Shown: positions 1 through 8,526 of the stretch, piece by piece
How the letters are laid out: each line of letters starts with the position of its first letter
How positions within the stretch are numbered: the first letter of the stretch is position 1
Origin: Nansenia antarctica
Taxonomy: Eukaryota; Chordata; Actinopteri; Argentiniformes; Microstomatidae
NCBI GenBank assembly: GCA_963989245.1
Contig: OZ022340.1
Coordinates: 51,053,351 to 51,117,350 of the forward strand
DNA: 64,000 bases
Direction of reading: 5' to 3'
Notes under the pieces: model-generated
Database searches by the model: none
What the model was told of the DNA's origin: nothing
What the model saw: the letters and a program-made list of their open reading frames with translations, nothing else
Program-made: the position numbers and the translations under genes

Positions 1-2223
1 GTCCTCATCATCTATTGATATCTCAGTCTGTGTCTGCTGCTCACCCATCGTCTTTGGCATAAATCTGACCAGTCTGTGCTTCCTCACCTTTCCACTGTCA
101 GGATAGAAAACCAGGTAAGCTGGGCTTTTCTTGTCATGCCCTACAAAGAAGCCCTTCTCACTCCTTGGGTCTAGCTTTTTCTTATCCTGTTTGTAGGCAT
201 AACACACCGTTCCAAACTTCTGCATCCTAGACATATTGGGACGTCTCCCTGTCAGCATCATGTAAGGTGTCTGTTTTGTGCGATTGTTAAAACACCTATT
301 TCTCACTACAGATGCAGTCTGTACTGCATAAGGCCATAACACCTTGGGTAGCTTGCTCTCTAATAACATGCATCGAGCCATGTCAAAGAGAGTCCTAAAC
401 TGGCGTTCTGCAGTGCCATTCTGATGTGGCGAATATGGAGATGATGTCTCATGTCTGATACCATTTCTTCTCAGTAGCCCTTGGTACTCTTTCCCTGTGA
501 ATTCAGTACCATTATCTGACCTGATACGTCTGATCCTACCATACGGGGCGGTGTCAGCTATGAACTGCTCTGTCGCCTGTACAGTATCACTCTTGTGCTT
601 AAGAAAGTAGAAAAACACAGTACTAGTATAGTCATCTGTGAACGAAAGTGCAAATCTATGTCCATCTATGGACACTGGGTCAATTGGACCCGCTAGGTCT
701 GTGTGCACCAACTCTAGAGCATTTTTGGCCCTTCTATCAGGCTTCCTGTTGAAGCTCTGTACAAACTTTCCCCGAGTGCACACTTCACAGTTCAGGTTAG
801 ACTTATCAATTTTTCCCTTAATTGACATACCATCAACAACATTCTGGAGTTTCAGAACATCCTCAAAATTACAATGTCCTAGAATTTCATGCCATGTCTT
901 TAGATCAAAACAGCTCTTACTTTGATCACATTGGTCATCCACTGTGGGCAAATAATATAGTCTATTATGCTCATGGATGTGAAATGCAGTACCGTCTCTG
1001 TGCTGTAGGATGTCTTCTCCTGTTCTGAAGATCACAGTTGCCCCAGTGTCTGTGGCTGCTTTTACAGAGAAGATGTCCTGGGGGAATGAGGGGATGTACA
1101 GCGCCCCTCGCAGCGTTGTAGTCAGTCGCCTCCCTCGGCTGTCCATCAAGCACACCTCCGCATCTCCTCTGCGCTCTGCGACCCCTTTGCTCCTCGTGCC
1201 GTCCGCCAGCTCCACGCAGTGCGTCTCGGCCTGGAAACCGTCATCGAACACCTTGAACCTGGCCAGGTCGGTGATAATATGCGCAGTCGCACCGGTGTCC
1301 ACCATCAGGCCCCTCGTAACACTGCGTCCTGGCTTGTCCTTAGCCAGAAACGCGTAAGTGTTGTCATGACCACTCACTTGCTCGGACACCCCTCGCGCGT
1401 CGTCCTGGTCCGGTCTCCTTCTGCAGGCGGCTCCTTGATGTGTGGAGCTCCTACAGTGGTTACACCACACCTTGCGTCGACAGGTCCTTTTGATATGTCC
1501 CTTTTGGCCACATTTGTAGCACACAATGTCTGTTCGCTGTGCGCTCTGGCTACATGCGCTTTGGGCGTTCTGGGCACCCCGGTCAGACAGGGCTTGGGCT
1601 CGCATAACATTGTCCTCCGACGCCGTTACGCGCATTTTCTCAGTGTCCTCAAAACTCCTGAGCTTAGTTTTAAACACAGAAAAAGGCATGGTCTCGTCAC
1701 TCTGTGTGACATGTATCGCAAAGGGTTTAAATGACTCGGGCAGTCCTTTCAATACCATAGCCACAAGTAGGCTATCACTCAAAGTCTCATCTGCATTCCT
1801 CAGTGCAGTTATTGCCCTTTCTGCACGAATGATATAGTCGGTCACTGTTTCACTGTTAGACTTTTGCAGTGTGGTCAACTCTGTATAGAGACTTATAACC
1901 CTTGGCTTCCCTGAACCCGCATAATAATTGCGCAATATCTCTAGGGCTTTCCGTCCGTCATCTGGTGCGTCTCGCATTATGAGCGACAAACTTTTGTCAT
2001 CTAGAAACTGAATGAGTTCTGCGTAAATCTCTGCATTTTTCTCCTCATCTTCTCTCAACTCCTGAGCCGAAGCTGTTAAGGGAAGGTCTGTTCTGAGAGT
2101 GTCTTTCAGTTTCTGTAGCCGGAGATGGCCCATGAACTTTGTTTCCCACAGTTCGTACCTTTCCTCATCTCCGTCAAACGCTAGTCGAGACCAACGCGAA
2201 CTTCTTTCCGATTGTCTCGCCAT
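1..2223 (-). CDS. Ty1/copia Gag-Pol polyprotein, 5' 741 codons (open at window edge)
   Basis: I translated the minus strand by hand from the ATG at 2223 and found no stop to base 1, giving 741 residues of an unfinished polyprotein. Order: Gag core of the UBN2/Retrotran_gag_2 type (residues about 1-200), a CCHC zinc knuckle (C235, C238, H243, C248), aspartic protease with D309-T-G-A, an HHCC pre-integrase finger near 445-482, and an integrase core with D509, D570 and E606. The last two are 35 residues apart, the D,D35E spacing. Reverse transcriptase and RNase H would lie left of the window. The start follows the LTR and primer site directly, which supports it. No frameshift or nonsense codon is visible in 2.2 kb, so the copy is young or maintained. 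The clade was not determined. Confidence 0.93.
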   Translation of the reverse strand, partial: MARQSERSSRWSRLAFDGDEERYELWETKFMGHLRLQKLKDTLRTDLPLTASAQELREDEEKNAEIYAELIQFLDDKSLSLIMRDAPDDGRKALEILRNYYAGSGKPRVISLYTELTTLQKSNSETVTDYIIRAERAITALRNADETLSDSLLVAMVLKGLPESFKPFAIHVTQSDETMPFSVFKTKLRSFEDTEKMRVTASEDNVMRAQALSDRGAQNAQSACSQSAQRTDIVCYKCGQKGHIKRTCRRKVWCNHCRSSTHQGAACRRRPDQDDARGVSEQVSGHDNTYAFLAKDKPGRSVTRGLMVDTGATAHIITDLARFKVFDDGFQAETHCVELADGTRSKGVAERRGDAEVCLMDSRGRRLTTTLRGALYIPSFPQDIFSVKAATDTGATVIFRTGEDILQHRDGTAFHIHEHNRLYYLPTVDDQCDQSKSCFDLKTWHEILGHCNFEDVLKLQNVVDGMSIKGKIDKSNLNCEVCTRGKFVQSFNRKPDRRAKNALELVHTDLAGPIDPVSIDGHRFALSFTDDYTSTVFFYFLKHKSDTVQATEQFIADTAPYGRIRRIRSDNGTEFTGKEYQGLLRRNGIRHETSSPYSPHQNGTAERQFRTLFDMARCMLLESKLPKVLWPYAVQTASVVRNRCFNNRTKQTPYMMLTGRRPNMSRMQKFGTVCYAYKQDKKKLDPRSEKGFFVGHDKKSPAYLVFYPDSGKVRKHRLVRFMPKTMGEQQTQTEISIDDED

Positions 2224-2232
2224 GGTAGCACT

Positions 2233-2246
2233 CTGGGCCCATAACC
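2233..2246 (-). promoter_or_regulatory. copia primer-binding site (internal initiator tRNA-Met)
   Basis: On the minus strand, GGTTATGGGCCCAG directly follows the LTR. Its complement, CTGGGCCCATAACC, matches the anticodon stem-loop of vertebrate initiator tRNA-Met as I know it. Priming from an internal tRNA fragment rather than its 3' CCA end is characteristic of copia-type elements, so this supports both the LTR edge and the family call. Confidence 0.85.
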
Positions 2247-2489
2247 TGTTAAACGTTGGTTATTGCGTATTGGCTAAGACCATAACGATCGGACTACACA
2301 CTGAACGGAGGAATCATACGCTGTCAGACAGGGTTCATGTTATCAAGGAAGCAACGTTTATTGTGGGAATGGTCACATATATAGGATCAGCTGGCTCAAT
2401 CATTCATGTCACACAGCTGGTGTCAATCAACCAATTATGCCCCACTCACACTGGGATAGGGATGACTGGAGAGCACACTCATGTCAACA
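2247..2489 (-). repeat. copia 5' LTR (243 bp)
   Basis: On the minus strand the segment begins TGTTGACATG and ends TTTAACA, so it has TG...CA termini. It is followed immediately by the primer-binding site. It contains AATAAA just after a TATATATG stretch, plausible promoter and poly(A) elements. Boundaries come from the termini and the adjacent primer site. The partner LTR is not available for comparison. Confidence 0.88.
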
Positions 2490-5400
2490 TAGATCAAGAG
2501 GCGGTGTATCGAGAGGGTCCTTGGCAAGCAGCGGGGTGTGTGTTATAGCTTGCAATAGCTGGTCGATGTGCCTTCTCCAGACGATGTCAGTAGCAGTTTG
2601 AACCGTATATGATACCGGTCCAGTCTGTGCAATGATGGTGGCAGGAATCCACTTAGGTCCACTGCAGTAATTCCTTGCCAACACAGATTCTCCTGGAGTG
2701 AAAACTCTGAACTTGGTTTGGCCTCTTTGTTGGATTTGTTTCTTTTGCTGCTGTGAAACTGTCTCTTTCACTGACGTTGGCTTCAGGAGGTCAAAGTTGG
2801 ATCTAAGCTCTTTTTGTAGCAACAAGCTGGCAGGTGATACTTTTGTAGTTGCATGTGGCGTGTTGCGATACGTCAGTAGGAATCTGTGCAGCCGCTGATG
2901 GAGGGTTCCCTGCCCTTGTGATGCCTTTAATGCATTTTTCATCGTTTGCACAAACCTTTCAGCGAGGCCATTCGATGACGGGTGATAAGGTGCTGATCTT
3001 ATGTGCTGTATGCCATTTGCTTGCACGAAAGCAGCCATTTCCTGGGACACGAACTGTGGTCCATTGTCAGAGACGAGTTGAACGGGACATCCAAAACGGC
3101 TGAACATTTCTCCCAGCTTCTCAATTGTCTTTTCTGTTGTGGTGGATCTCATGATAGCCACTTCAGGCCATTTACTGTGTGCATCCACAGCGACAAGTAG
3201 CATTCTGTCCTCAAAAGGTCCTGCGAAATCAATATGCACACGATGCCATGGCCTTTCTGGAAAGCTCCAGGGGTGCAGAGGAGCTAGTTGAGGATTGTTC
3301 CTGATTTTCTGACATGAGGAACAGGCTTTTGCTAGCTCCTCTATCTGTCCATCCATATTTGGCCACCAAAAGTAGCTTCTTGCTATTTCCTTCATCCTCA
3401 CTATTCCACTGTGTCCTGAGTGGAGTTGCTGCAACACTGGTTTGTGTAGTGTTGGTGGTATAACCACTCTCCTTCCCCACAGCAAACATCCAGACTGCAC
3501 CGTCAGTTCCGCCCTCCTCGCGAGGTAAGGTTTCAAAGCACCGTCGTTGCGGCCAGAGTGGCCCTTTACAACAATGTCCAAGACAGCTGACAAGACCGGG
3601 TCATTGCGTGTGGCCTTCTTCACTTGTTCAGCTGAAACTGGCGCATCATCCACCTGACTGAAATAGGCAACGTGCTCAGTGTGCAGCTCTGGTTTGGAGA
3701 CAGGGAGTGGCAACCTTGATAAGCCATCGGCGTTGCAATGTGAGTCTGCTTTACGATACTTTATGACATATGAATGCCCAGACAACAGCAGTGCCCATCG
3801 TTGCAGACGGCTTGCGGCGAGAGACGGTATCCCGGTATGTGGTCCAAGGATGGTCGTAAGAGGTCGGTGATCGGTAAGGAGTGTACATTTCCGTCCATAT
3901 AAGTACTGATGGAATTTACGAACGCCAAAAATGATGCTTAACGCTTCCCTCTCCAGCTGAGCATAATTGGCTTCGGCTTTGTTTAAAGTCCTTGAAGCAA
4001 AGGCAATGGGCCTTTCATCCCCATTTGGCATTATGTGTGAGATAACTGCACCCACCCCGTATGGAGATGCATCGCAGGCCAGCTGGATTGGGAGTGACGG
4101 GTCATAATGAGTTAGGACCTCTGACCCCACTAACACATCCTTTGATTTCTGGAAAGCCTCCTGGCATGCTTTATTCCATTCCCACGCCTTGTCCTGGCAG
4201 AGTAAGTCATGTAGTGGCTTTAGTAGCGATGATAGATTTGGGATGAAACGACCGTAGTAGTTGAGCAGCCCTAGGAACGAACGCAACTGACTGACGTTCT
4301 GGGGTGGCGGTGCATCCATGATGGCTGCGACCTTGGAGGGGGCCGTGTGTAGGCCCTCGGCATTAATGACATGTCCCAAGTACTCCACGGAAGAGCGGAA
4401 AAAGTCAAATTTTTTCCTGCGAACCCTGAGTCCATATTCCTTTAGTCTTTGAAGAGTGGCGTCCAGATTATGAAGGTGCTCGGAATCGCTGGCCCCTGTG
4501 CAAAGGATATCGTCTAAATAGCACTGAACACCAGGCAGGCCACTGAGGATTTGATCCATAGCACGTTGAAACAGTGCTGGTGCTGATGTGATTCCGAAAG
4601 GTAATCGGCGGTACCTGAAGAGGCCCTTGTGCGTTGTGATAGTTAGCAGCTCCTGTGAGTCTTCATGCACATGCATTTGCAAATAAGCTTGATTAAGGTC
4701 TATTTTACTGAACTTTTGACCCCCACTAAGTCCAGCAAACAGGTCCTCAATATGAGGGAGTGGATACTGCTCTACAGATAGCACAGGGTTAACTGTTACC
4801 TTAAAATCCCCACAGGTCCGGATTCCTCCATCCTTCTTAGGCACTGGCACTATCGGTGTCGCCCAATCACTGGTAGTGACTGGCTCCAGTACTCCACTCT
4901 TCACAAGAGCATCCAAATCAGCTTCCACCTTGTCTCTTATAGCATATGGTACCGGTCTAGCTTTCAAAAACACCGGTTTGCTTTCAGGCTTTACATGTAG
5001 CTTTACTGTAATGTCCTTCATGCTTCCTAATTCGTTCCGGAAAACCTCCTTGTGTTTTTCCAAGACAGCCTGTAGGCCTGTGGAGCCGTTTGCTATCATG
5101 CGTACTGCTTGCCAGTCCAGCCTTATTTTGTCTAGCCACAGACGTCCCATCAATGCTTGATAATCTCCATTAGCTATGTAAACAGGGAGCTTTTCAATTT
5201 GTCCATTACACTGGACAGTCACATCCGTCATACCCCTCATCGGAACGGGCTCTCCTGTATATGTTCGAAACTTGGTGTCTGATGCTCGTAATGGGAGGTG
5301 CTTCATGAATTTCTTGTAGACTCTATTTGAGATGATTGAAGCCCTTGACCCAGTGTCGATCTGCATTTTCACTGGAAGTCCTTCCAGCTCAGGGGTAGCC

Positions 5401-5522
5401 CAGTAGCAATCGGAGCCCTCATCCATGTTGAGTACTCTGAGAAAACGTATTTTCTCCTCCTCTGAAGAGTCACTAGCTGTCTTTCCCTGCTCGACGGTAC
5501 GAACATGTCTTTTTTTTGTCAT
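2484..5522 (-). CDS. gypsy I Pol: protease, RT, RNase H, integrase
   Basis: The frame has 1012 codons. Aspartic protease DTGS is at residues 56-59. Reverse transcriptase follows, with the PVPKKDGG and FSKIDLNQAY regions and catalytic YLDD at 335-338. RNase H begins near LACDAS (about 470). The integrase zinc finger (HSGHSG...CSSCQ) lies near 690-730, followed by the DDE core with SDNGPQF and a C-terminal chromo/GPY-like region. The frame overlaps gag by about 50 bases in another frame, and a run of eight A on the coding strand lies in the overlap, a plausible slippage site. The last codons and the stop are contributed by the copia LTR: DLC is followed by TGA inside TGTTGA. The native C terminus is therefore lost. 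Confidence 0.92.
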   Translation of the reverse strand: MTKKRHVRTVEQGKTASDSSEEEKIRFLRVLNMDEGSDCYWATPELEGLPVKMQIDTGSRASIISNRVYKKFMKHLPLRASDTKFRTYTGEPVPMRGMTDVTVQCNGQIEKLPVYIANGDYQALMGRLWLDKIRLDWQAVRMIANGSTGLQAVLEKHKEVFRNELGSMKDITVKLHVKPESKPVFLKARPVPYAIRDKVEADLDALVKSGVLEPVTTSDWATPIVPVPKKDGGIRTCGDFKVTVNPVLSVEQYPLPHIEDLFAGLSGGQKFSKIDLNQAYLQMHVHEDSQELLTITTHKGLFRYRRLPFGITSAPALFQRAMDQILSGLPGVQCYLDDILCTGASDSEHLHNLDATLQRLKEYGLRVRRKKFDFFRSSVEYLGHVINAEGLHTAPSKVAAIMDAPPPQNVSQLRSFLGLLNYYGRFIPNLSSLLKPLHDLLCQDKAWEWNKACQEAFQKSKDVLVGSEVLTHYDPSLPIQLACDASPYGVGAVISHIMPNGDERPIAFASRTLNKAEANYAQLEREALSIIFGVRKFHQYLYGRKCTLLTDHRPLTTILGPHTGIPSLAASRLQRWALLLSGHSYVIKYRKADSHCNADGLSRLPLPVSKPELHTEHVAYFSQVDDAPVSAEQVKKATRNDPVLSAVLDIVVKGHSGRNDGALKPYLARRAELTVQSGCLLWGRRVVIPPTLHKPVLQQLHSGHSGIVRMKEIARSYFWWPNMDGQIEELAKACSSCQKIRNNPQLAPLHPWSFPERPWHRVHIDFAGPFEDRMLLVAVDAHSKWPEVAIMRSTTTEKTIEKLGEMFSRFGCPVQLVSDNGPQFVSQEMAAFVQANGIQHIRSAPYHPSSNGLAERFVQTMKNALKASQGQGTLHQRLHRFLLTYRNTPHATTKVSPASLLLQKELRSNFDLLKPTSVKETVSQQQKKQIQQRGQTKFRVFTPGESVLARNYCSGPKWIPATIIAQTGPVSYTVQTATDIVWRRHIDQLLQAITHTPLLAKDPLDTPPLDLC

Positions 5523-6314
5523 AACCAGTGTTTTTCTTGTATCCAGACTTTGTTGGCCTTTCAGCGCTCTTTTTGTTTCTACAAGCCCGCTCTACATGCC
5601 CTTTCTTTCCACAATTATGGCAGTTCAGGTCCTTACACCAGCACGTAGATGCAAGATGTCCTGTTCTCCCACAACGAAAACATGGACCCTGGCCACTTTG
5701 CTCCTCACTACTGACCTTATGCACTCGGCTCGTTGTATGTAACTGCTGGGCTTCCTTTGCCGCCATTTCCATAGTCACGCTGATATTGACAGCTTTCTCC
5801 AGCGTCAGATCACTGACTGTCAGTAGCTTCTTCTGTGCCGATTCACTACTCAAACCGCACACAAGACGATCTCTCAATGTGTCATTTAATGTTTGTTTAA
5901 AATCACAATGTTCAGCTAGCTTCCGTAAAGCTGCAACATACAGGGTAACAGGGTAACTTCTTCCTGGCTGCGTCGGTGGAACCTAAACCTCTCAGCAATA
6001 ACTAAAGGCTTCGGTGAAAAATGGAGGGCTAGGATATCAACTATTTCCTCATATGTCTTGGTACCTGGCTTTGTCGGCTGTAGCAGGTTACGTAACAAAT
6101 TGAATGTCTTAGGGCCCATAATAGTCAGGAATGTTGGAACTATCCTGTCATCATCAATGTCATTTGCTGTGATGAAGTAGTCAAAGCGCTCTGTATAGCT
6201 AGACCACTGTTCAATACTCTCATCAAAAGGTCCAATATTACCAATAATTCCAGCCATCTTCTTATTTTCCCTTAACTGGATATCTTGGTCGCTCCCCTCC
6301 TCTTGCTGCTCCAT
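5473..6314 (-). pseudogene. gypsy I Gag, broken by an 8-bp tandem duplication
   Basis: The frame opens at the ATG at 6314 (MEQQEEGSDQ), runs as a capsid-like region to about 5950, and continues in another frame from there to 5473. The second half carries two CCHC-type knuckles (CFRCGRTGHLAST-C and CHNCGKKGHVERAC). At the break the 8-mer agggtaac occurs twice in tandem (5942-5949 and 5950-5957). Removing one copy would put both halves in one frame, so the duplication is the lesion. The gag end overlaps the pol start. Confidence 0.87.
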
Positions 6315-6471
6315 ACACAGCGAGTGGGACGCACTTTACCGTTTCTCCGGGTGCAGGCTAATAGCATTGGTGGCTAACGAAAGCTAGCCCAGCAACCGAG
6401 CAAAACAACCCGCCGAAACTTCTTCCGGTCGCGCACACGTCGTGGATTCAGACGTCCTCGTCGCCAATTTA

Positions 6472-6680
6472 TGTTATATCCTGAGGACTATGAACCTCAC
6501 CTGTATAACATGTACTACTCAGACAACGGTTGTTACTTGAGTATTTATTGTAATCTACTGTGGAGCCCCACGTTAGATCAACCTCACAGTACAGCATGGC
6601 ATCTTGAATACCCAGGATGCATAGCATATACCCAGGATGCATAGCGTTAACAAAACCATGGCAACAGTGAATACATCACA
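6472..6680 (-). repeat. gypsy I 5' LTR (209 bp) with adjacent primer site
   Basis: On the minus strand it runs from TGTGATGTATTC to GGATATAACA, with TG...CA ends. It is followed within a few bases by TTGGCGACGAGGAC, the primer-binding site. The same TTGGCGACGAGGA string follows the LTR of gypsy II at 40950, so both families appear to use the same tRNA primer. An internal direct repeat (cccaggatgcatagc, twice near 6610-6650) lies in the LTR. Confidence 0.83.
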
Positions 6681-7038
6681 TCTATCACAACCACAGCACA
6701 GCTACGCGCAGGGTTCGAGTTATAAGTGATATGTTCAATAACGGAGACTGATACTCGGAGCTACAAGTCGGAGCTTACTCCATTTATTCAACAACGTGTT
6801 AACCACATAACGTAAGTCGTCATAACACATAACAGAACACGGCACTGTAGTGAAGTCCAAACTGTCGTAAAACTACAGACGTAACATTTCCCCCCCCCTC
6901 ACACAACCTAGGTGTGATACTCAGTCATGAAGTCACGCAAGTGATCGGGCCTGTTGCGTGCTCGAACCAGACGTGGCTCTGGTGCAGCCACAGCCACTGG
7001 TGGCGGCTCCACGCCTTGGGGCTGAGCCTGGTAGTGAT
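6681..7038. repeat. duplicated composite fragment (foldback arm + hAT tip + gypsy II LTR)
   Basis: The segment corresponds to 35912-36283. Bases 6681-6726 are identical to 35912-35957 (foldback arm plus the first 18 bases of a hAT), 6727-6886 is a gypsy II LTR, then comes the C-rich complement of a polypurine tract and the 3' tip of pol. The hAT/gypsy junction is at the same base in both places, so both descend from one insertion event. It breaks off at about 7038 into unrelated hAT sequence. The LTR here differs from 35958-36115 by one substitution and a 2-bp indel. Confidence 0.85.
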
Positions 7039-7270
7039 GGGGGAAACGAAGCTTTCGACGCAATTGACAGTTCGACACAATTGTGTCGGAAAAAGTGTCG
7101 ATCTATCGATGCAGTCGATACAGCAGCTCCACAATGACATCTGCTGGTCAGGTCATGGTATGGCGCCTGTATCGACTGATTCACAAGTCAGGAATTTGGG
7201 GCAAAATACAATAAGCCCACCGTCATCTGCGATGTCTTGTTCAATAAAGGTGCTGTGACAAACTGTGTCG
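7039..7270 (-). mobile_element. hAT end fragment, inverted relative to 47620-47780
   Basis: The stretch running from the cgatctatcgatgcag region to tgctgtgacaaactgtgtc is the reverse complement of the sequence near 47620-47780, with scattered differences. A related piece lies near 44520-44590. No transposase remains here. I infer a terminal fragment of the ZBED-type hAT family that is decayed at 43-47 kb. Confidence 0.65.
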
Positions 7271-7298
7271 ATGTGTATGTGGCCATATATGTGGTCTT

Positions 7299-8240
7299 AA
7301 ATGTTCAGAATCAGAATCAGAATCAGAGACTTTTATTGCCATGACATGTAAACATGTTAGGAATTTGGTTTGGTACCATGGAGCACGGTTTACAGCAGGA
7401 CAGGTGCAAGACAGGACAAGACAGTGCAAACCAACATCAAAGTGCAAGAGTCATAATTAATATAAATATAAAGTGCAGAGATCAAGTGTTCAAGTGTTCA
7501 TATCCAGACAGTCCAAAGCTCTCTGGGTGGGGGTGGAGGGAGGGTAGATAGATAGGGGGTCAGGTCAGGGGGGAGGGGGGGGGGGGGAGCCGGATGGCTG
7601 TGGGGAAAAAGCTGTTTGTATGACGGGCCTTCACAGTATTTAGGGACCGCACCCTCCTGCCTGAGGGGAGCGGGGTGAAGAGACCGTGTCCTGGGTGTGC
7701 GGGGTCAGCCATGATCTTCCTGGCCCTCCCCAAAGCCCTACTTTTAAACAGGGCCTCAAGGGGGGGCAAAGGGCAGCCAATCACCCTCTCCGCCGAGCGT
7801 ATCACCCGCTGCAGCTTGGCCTTGTCCTTGGCCGCTGCAGCGGGGAACCAGATGATGATGGCGGAGGTGACGATGGACTCAATGATGGCCGTGTAGAAGT
7901 TCACCAGCGTGGTCTTAGGAAGGTGGAATTTCCTGAGCTGCCTCAGGAAAAACAGTCTCTTCTGGGCCTTTTTTGTGAGGGTGTCGATGTGTGGCCCCCA
8001 CTTCAAGTCCCGAGAGACTGTCACCCCAAGGAAGCGGCATGACTCCACTGTGGTGACTGGAGTGCCTCCCAGTATGATTGGAGAGGGAGGGGGTGGGTTC
8101 CTCCTGAAGTCCACTATCAGCTCCACTGTCTTAAGAGCATTTAGCTCTAGGTTGTTCCGGGTGCACCAGGAGACCACCAAGTCAATCTCGCTCCTGTAAG
8201 CAGATTCATCCCCCCTGGAGATGAGCCCTACCATGTTGGT
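7299..8240 (-). mobile_element. Rex1-like LINE, 5'-truncated
   Basis: On the minus strand this is the C-terminal part of a LINE reverse transcriptase protein followed by about 260 bp of 3' UTR. It ends in a short (GATTCT)n-type tail at 7299-7325 next to CTTTTATTG on the plus strand, the usual 3' signature of such fish LINEs. Related 3' fragments lie at 29105-29700, 44880-45612 and 56525-56645. There is no endonuclease or catalytic YADD, so this is a dead 5'-truncated copy. Confidence 0.78.
7560..8234 (-). pseudogene. LINE reverse transcriptase C-terminal fragment
   Basis: The frame has 224 codons with the post-catalytic region of CR1/Rex1-group reverse transcriptases: LNALKTVELIVDFRR, then FLGVTVSRDLKW, then a thumb/C-terminal region with KKAQKRLFFLRQLRKF. 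It ends in the conserved PAHPGHGLFTPLPSGRR segment. A homologous ending (DPTHPGHVHFTRLPS) can be read at 29570-29640. The catalytic half is absent, so the apparent start codon is only the first ATG after truncation. Confidence 0.8.
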
Positions 8241-8319
8241 GTGTCTAGTAGACTATAATAAAAACATATATGAATAAATAAATAAATGCAACTGTTGTGT
8301 CCATTTCTGATATGAATAG

Positions 8320-8526
8320 AATAGAATTTGCCATTAGCAAACGCTTTTAATCCAAAAGCTACTTACAGGGACATTCTTCCTGGAGTAATTGTAATACTCA
8401 AGGGCACACTAGTGGTGTTGTTTCAGGCAGGATTTGAACTCACAACCTTCCGATCACTAGTCCAATTCACTATTCACTCCACTATCCCCTTGACATGTGT
8501 AACCTGTGGGACACTAGGACCTAGGG
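8320..8526 (-). mobile_element. tRNA-derived SINE, split by the hAT element
   Basis: Read on the minus strand, the segment has a B-box-like GGTTGTGAGTTCAAATCC, then a body, then a tail with AAAGCGTTTGCTAAT. It aligns along its length with the SINE at 18015-18246. The hAT at 8527 inserted near its tRNA-related end. The bases acctaggg at 8519-8526 are repeated on the far side of the hAT (11733-11740). Confidence 0.75.

Larger units (their letters stand above)
1..2489 (-). mobile_element. Ty1/copia LTR retrotransposon, 5' part
   Basis: It comprises a 5' LTR (2247-2489), a primer-binding site and an open gag-pol frame, all on the minus strand. It lies inside the 3' end of the neighbouring gypsy pol gene: the gypsy reading frame runs straight into the first bases of this LTR. 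The copia is therefore the younger insertion. Its other LTR and the matching target duplication are outside the window. The five bases next to the LTR on this side are tagat. Confidence 0.92.
2490..6680 (-). mobile_element. Ty3/gypsy retrotransposon I, 3' end replaced by copia insertion
   Basis: The minus-strand order is 5' LTR (6472-6680), primer site near 6451-6467, gag (broken), and pol. The 3' LTR is missing because the copia element lies between pol and the left window edge. The element is itself inserted in the repeat at 6681-7038: the bases beside its LTR (tctat...) continue a foldback-arm sequence also found at 35912. Pol is open and only gag is damaged, by a short tandem duplication, so decay is slight. 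Confidence 0.9.

Noticed and set aside
638..2548. Several plus-strand open frames of 60-170 codons
   Set aside because: They are antisense shadows of the copia gag-pol frame and its LTR; no domain is visible.
2698..5956. Plus-strand frames across the gypsy I region
   Set aside because: Antisense to a clear pol/gag with motifs in order.
8434..8460. A tRNA gene on the minus strand
   Set aside because: Only a B-box-like block inside a SINE; no cloverleaf was found.
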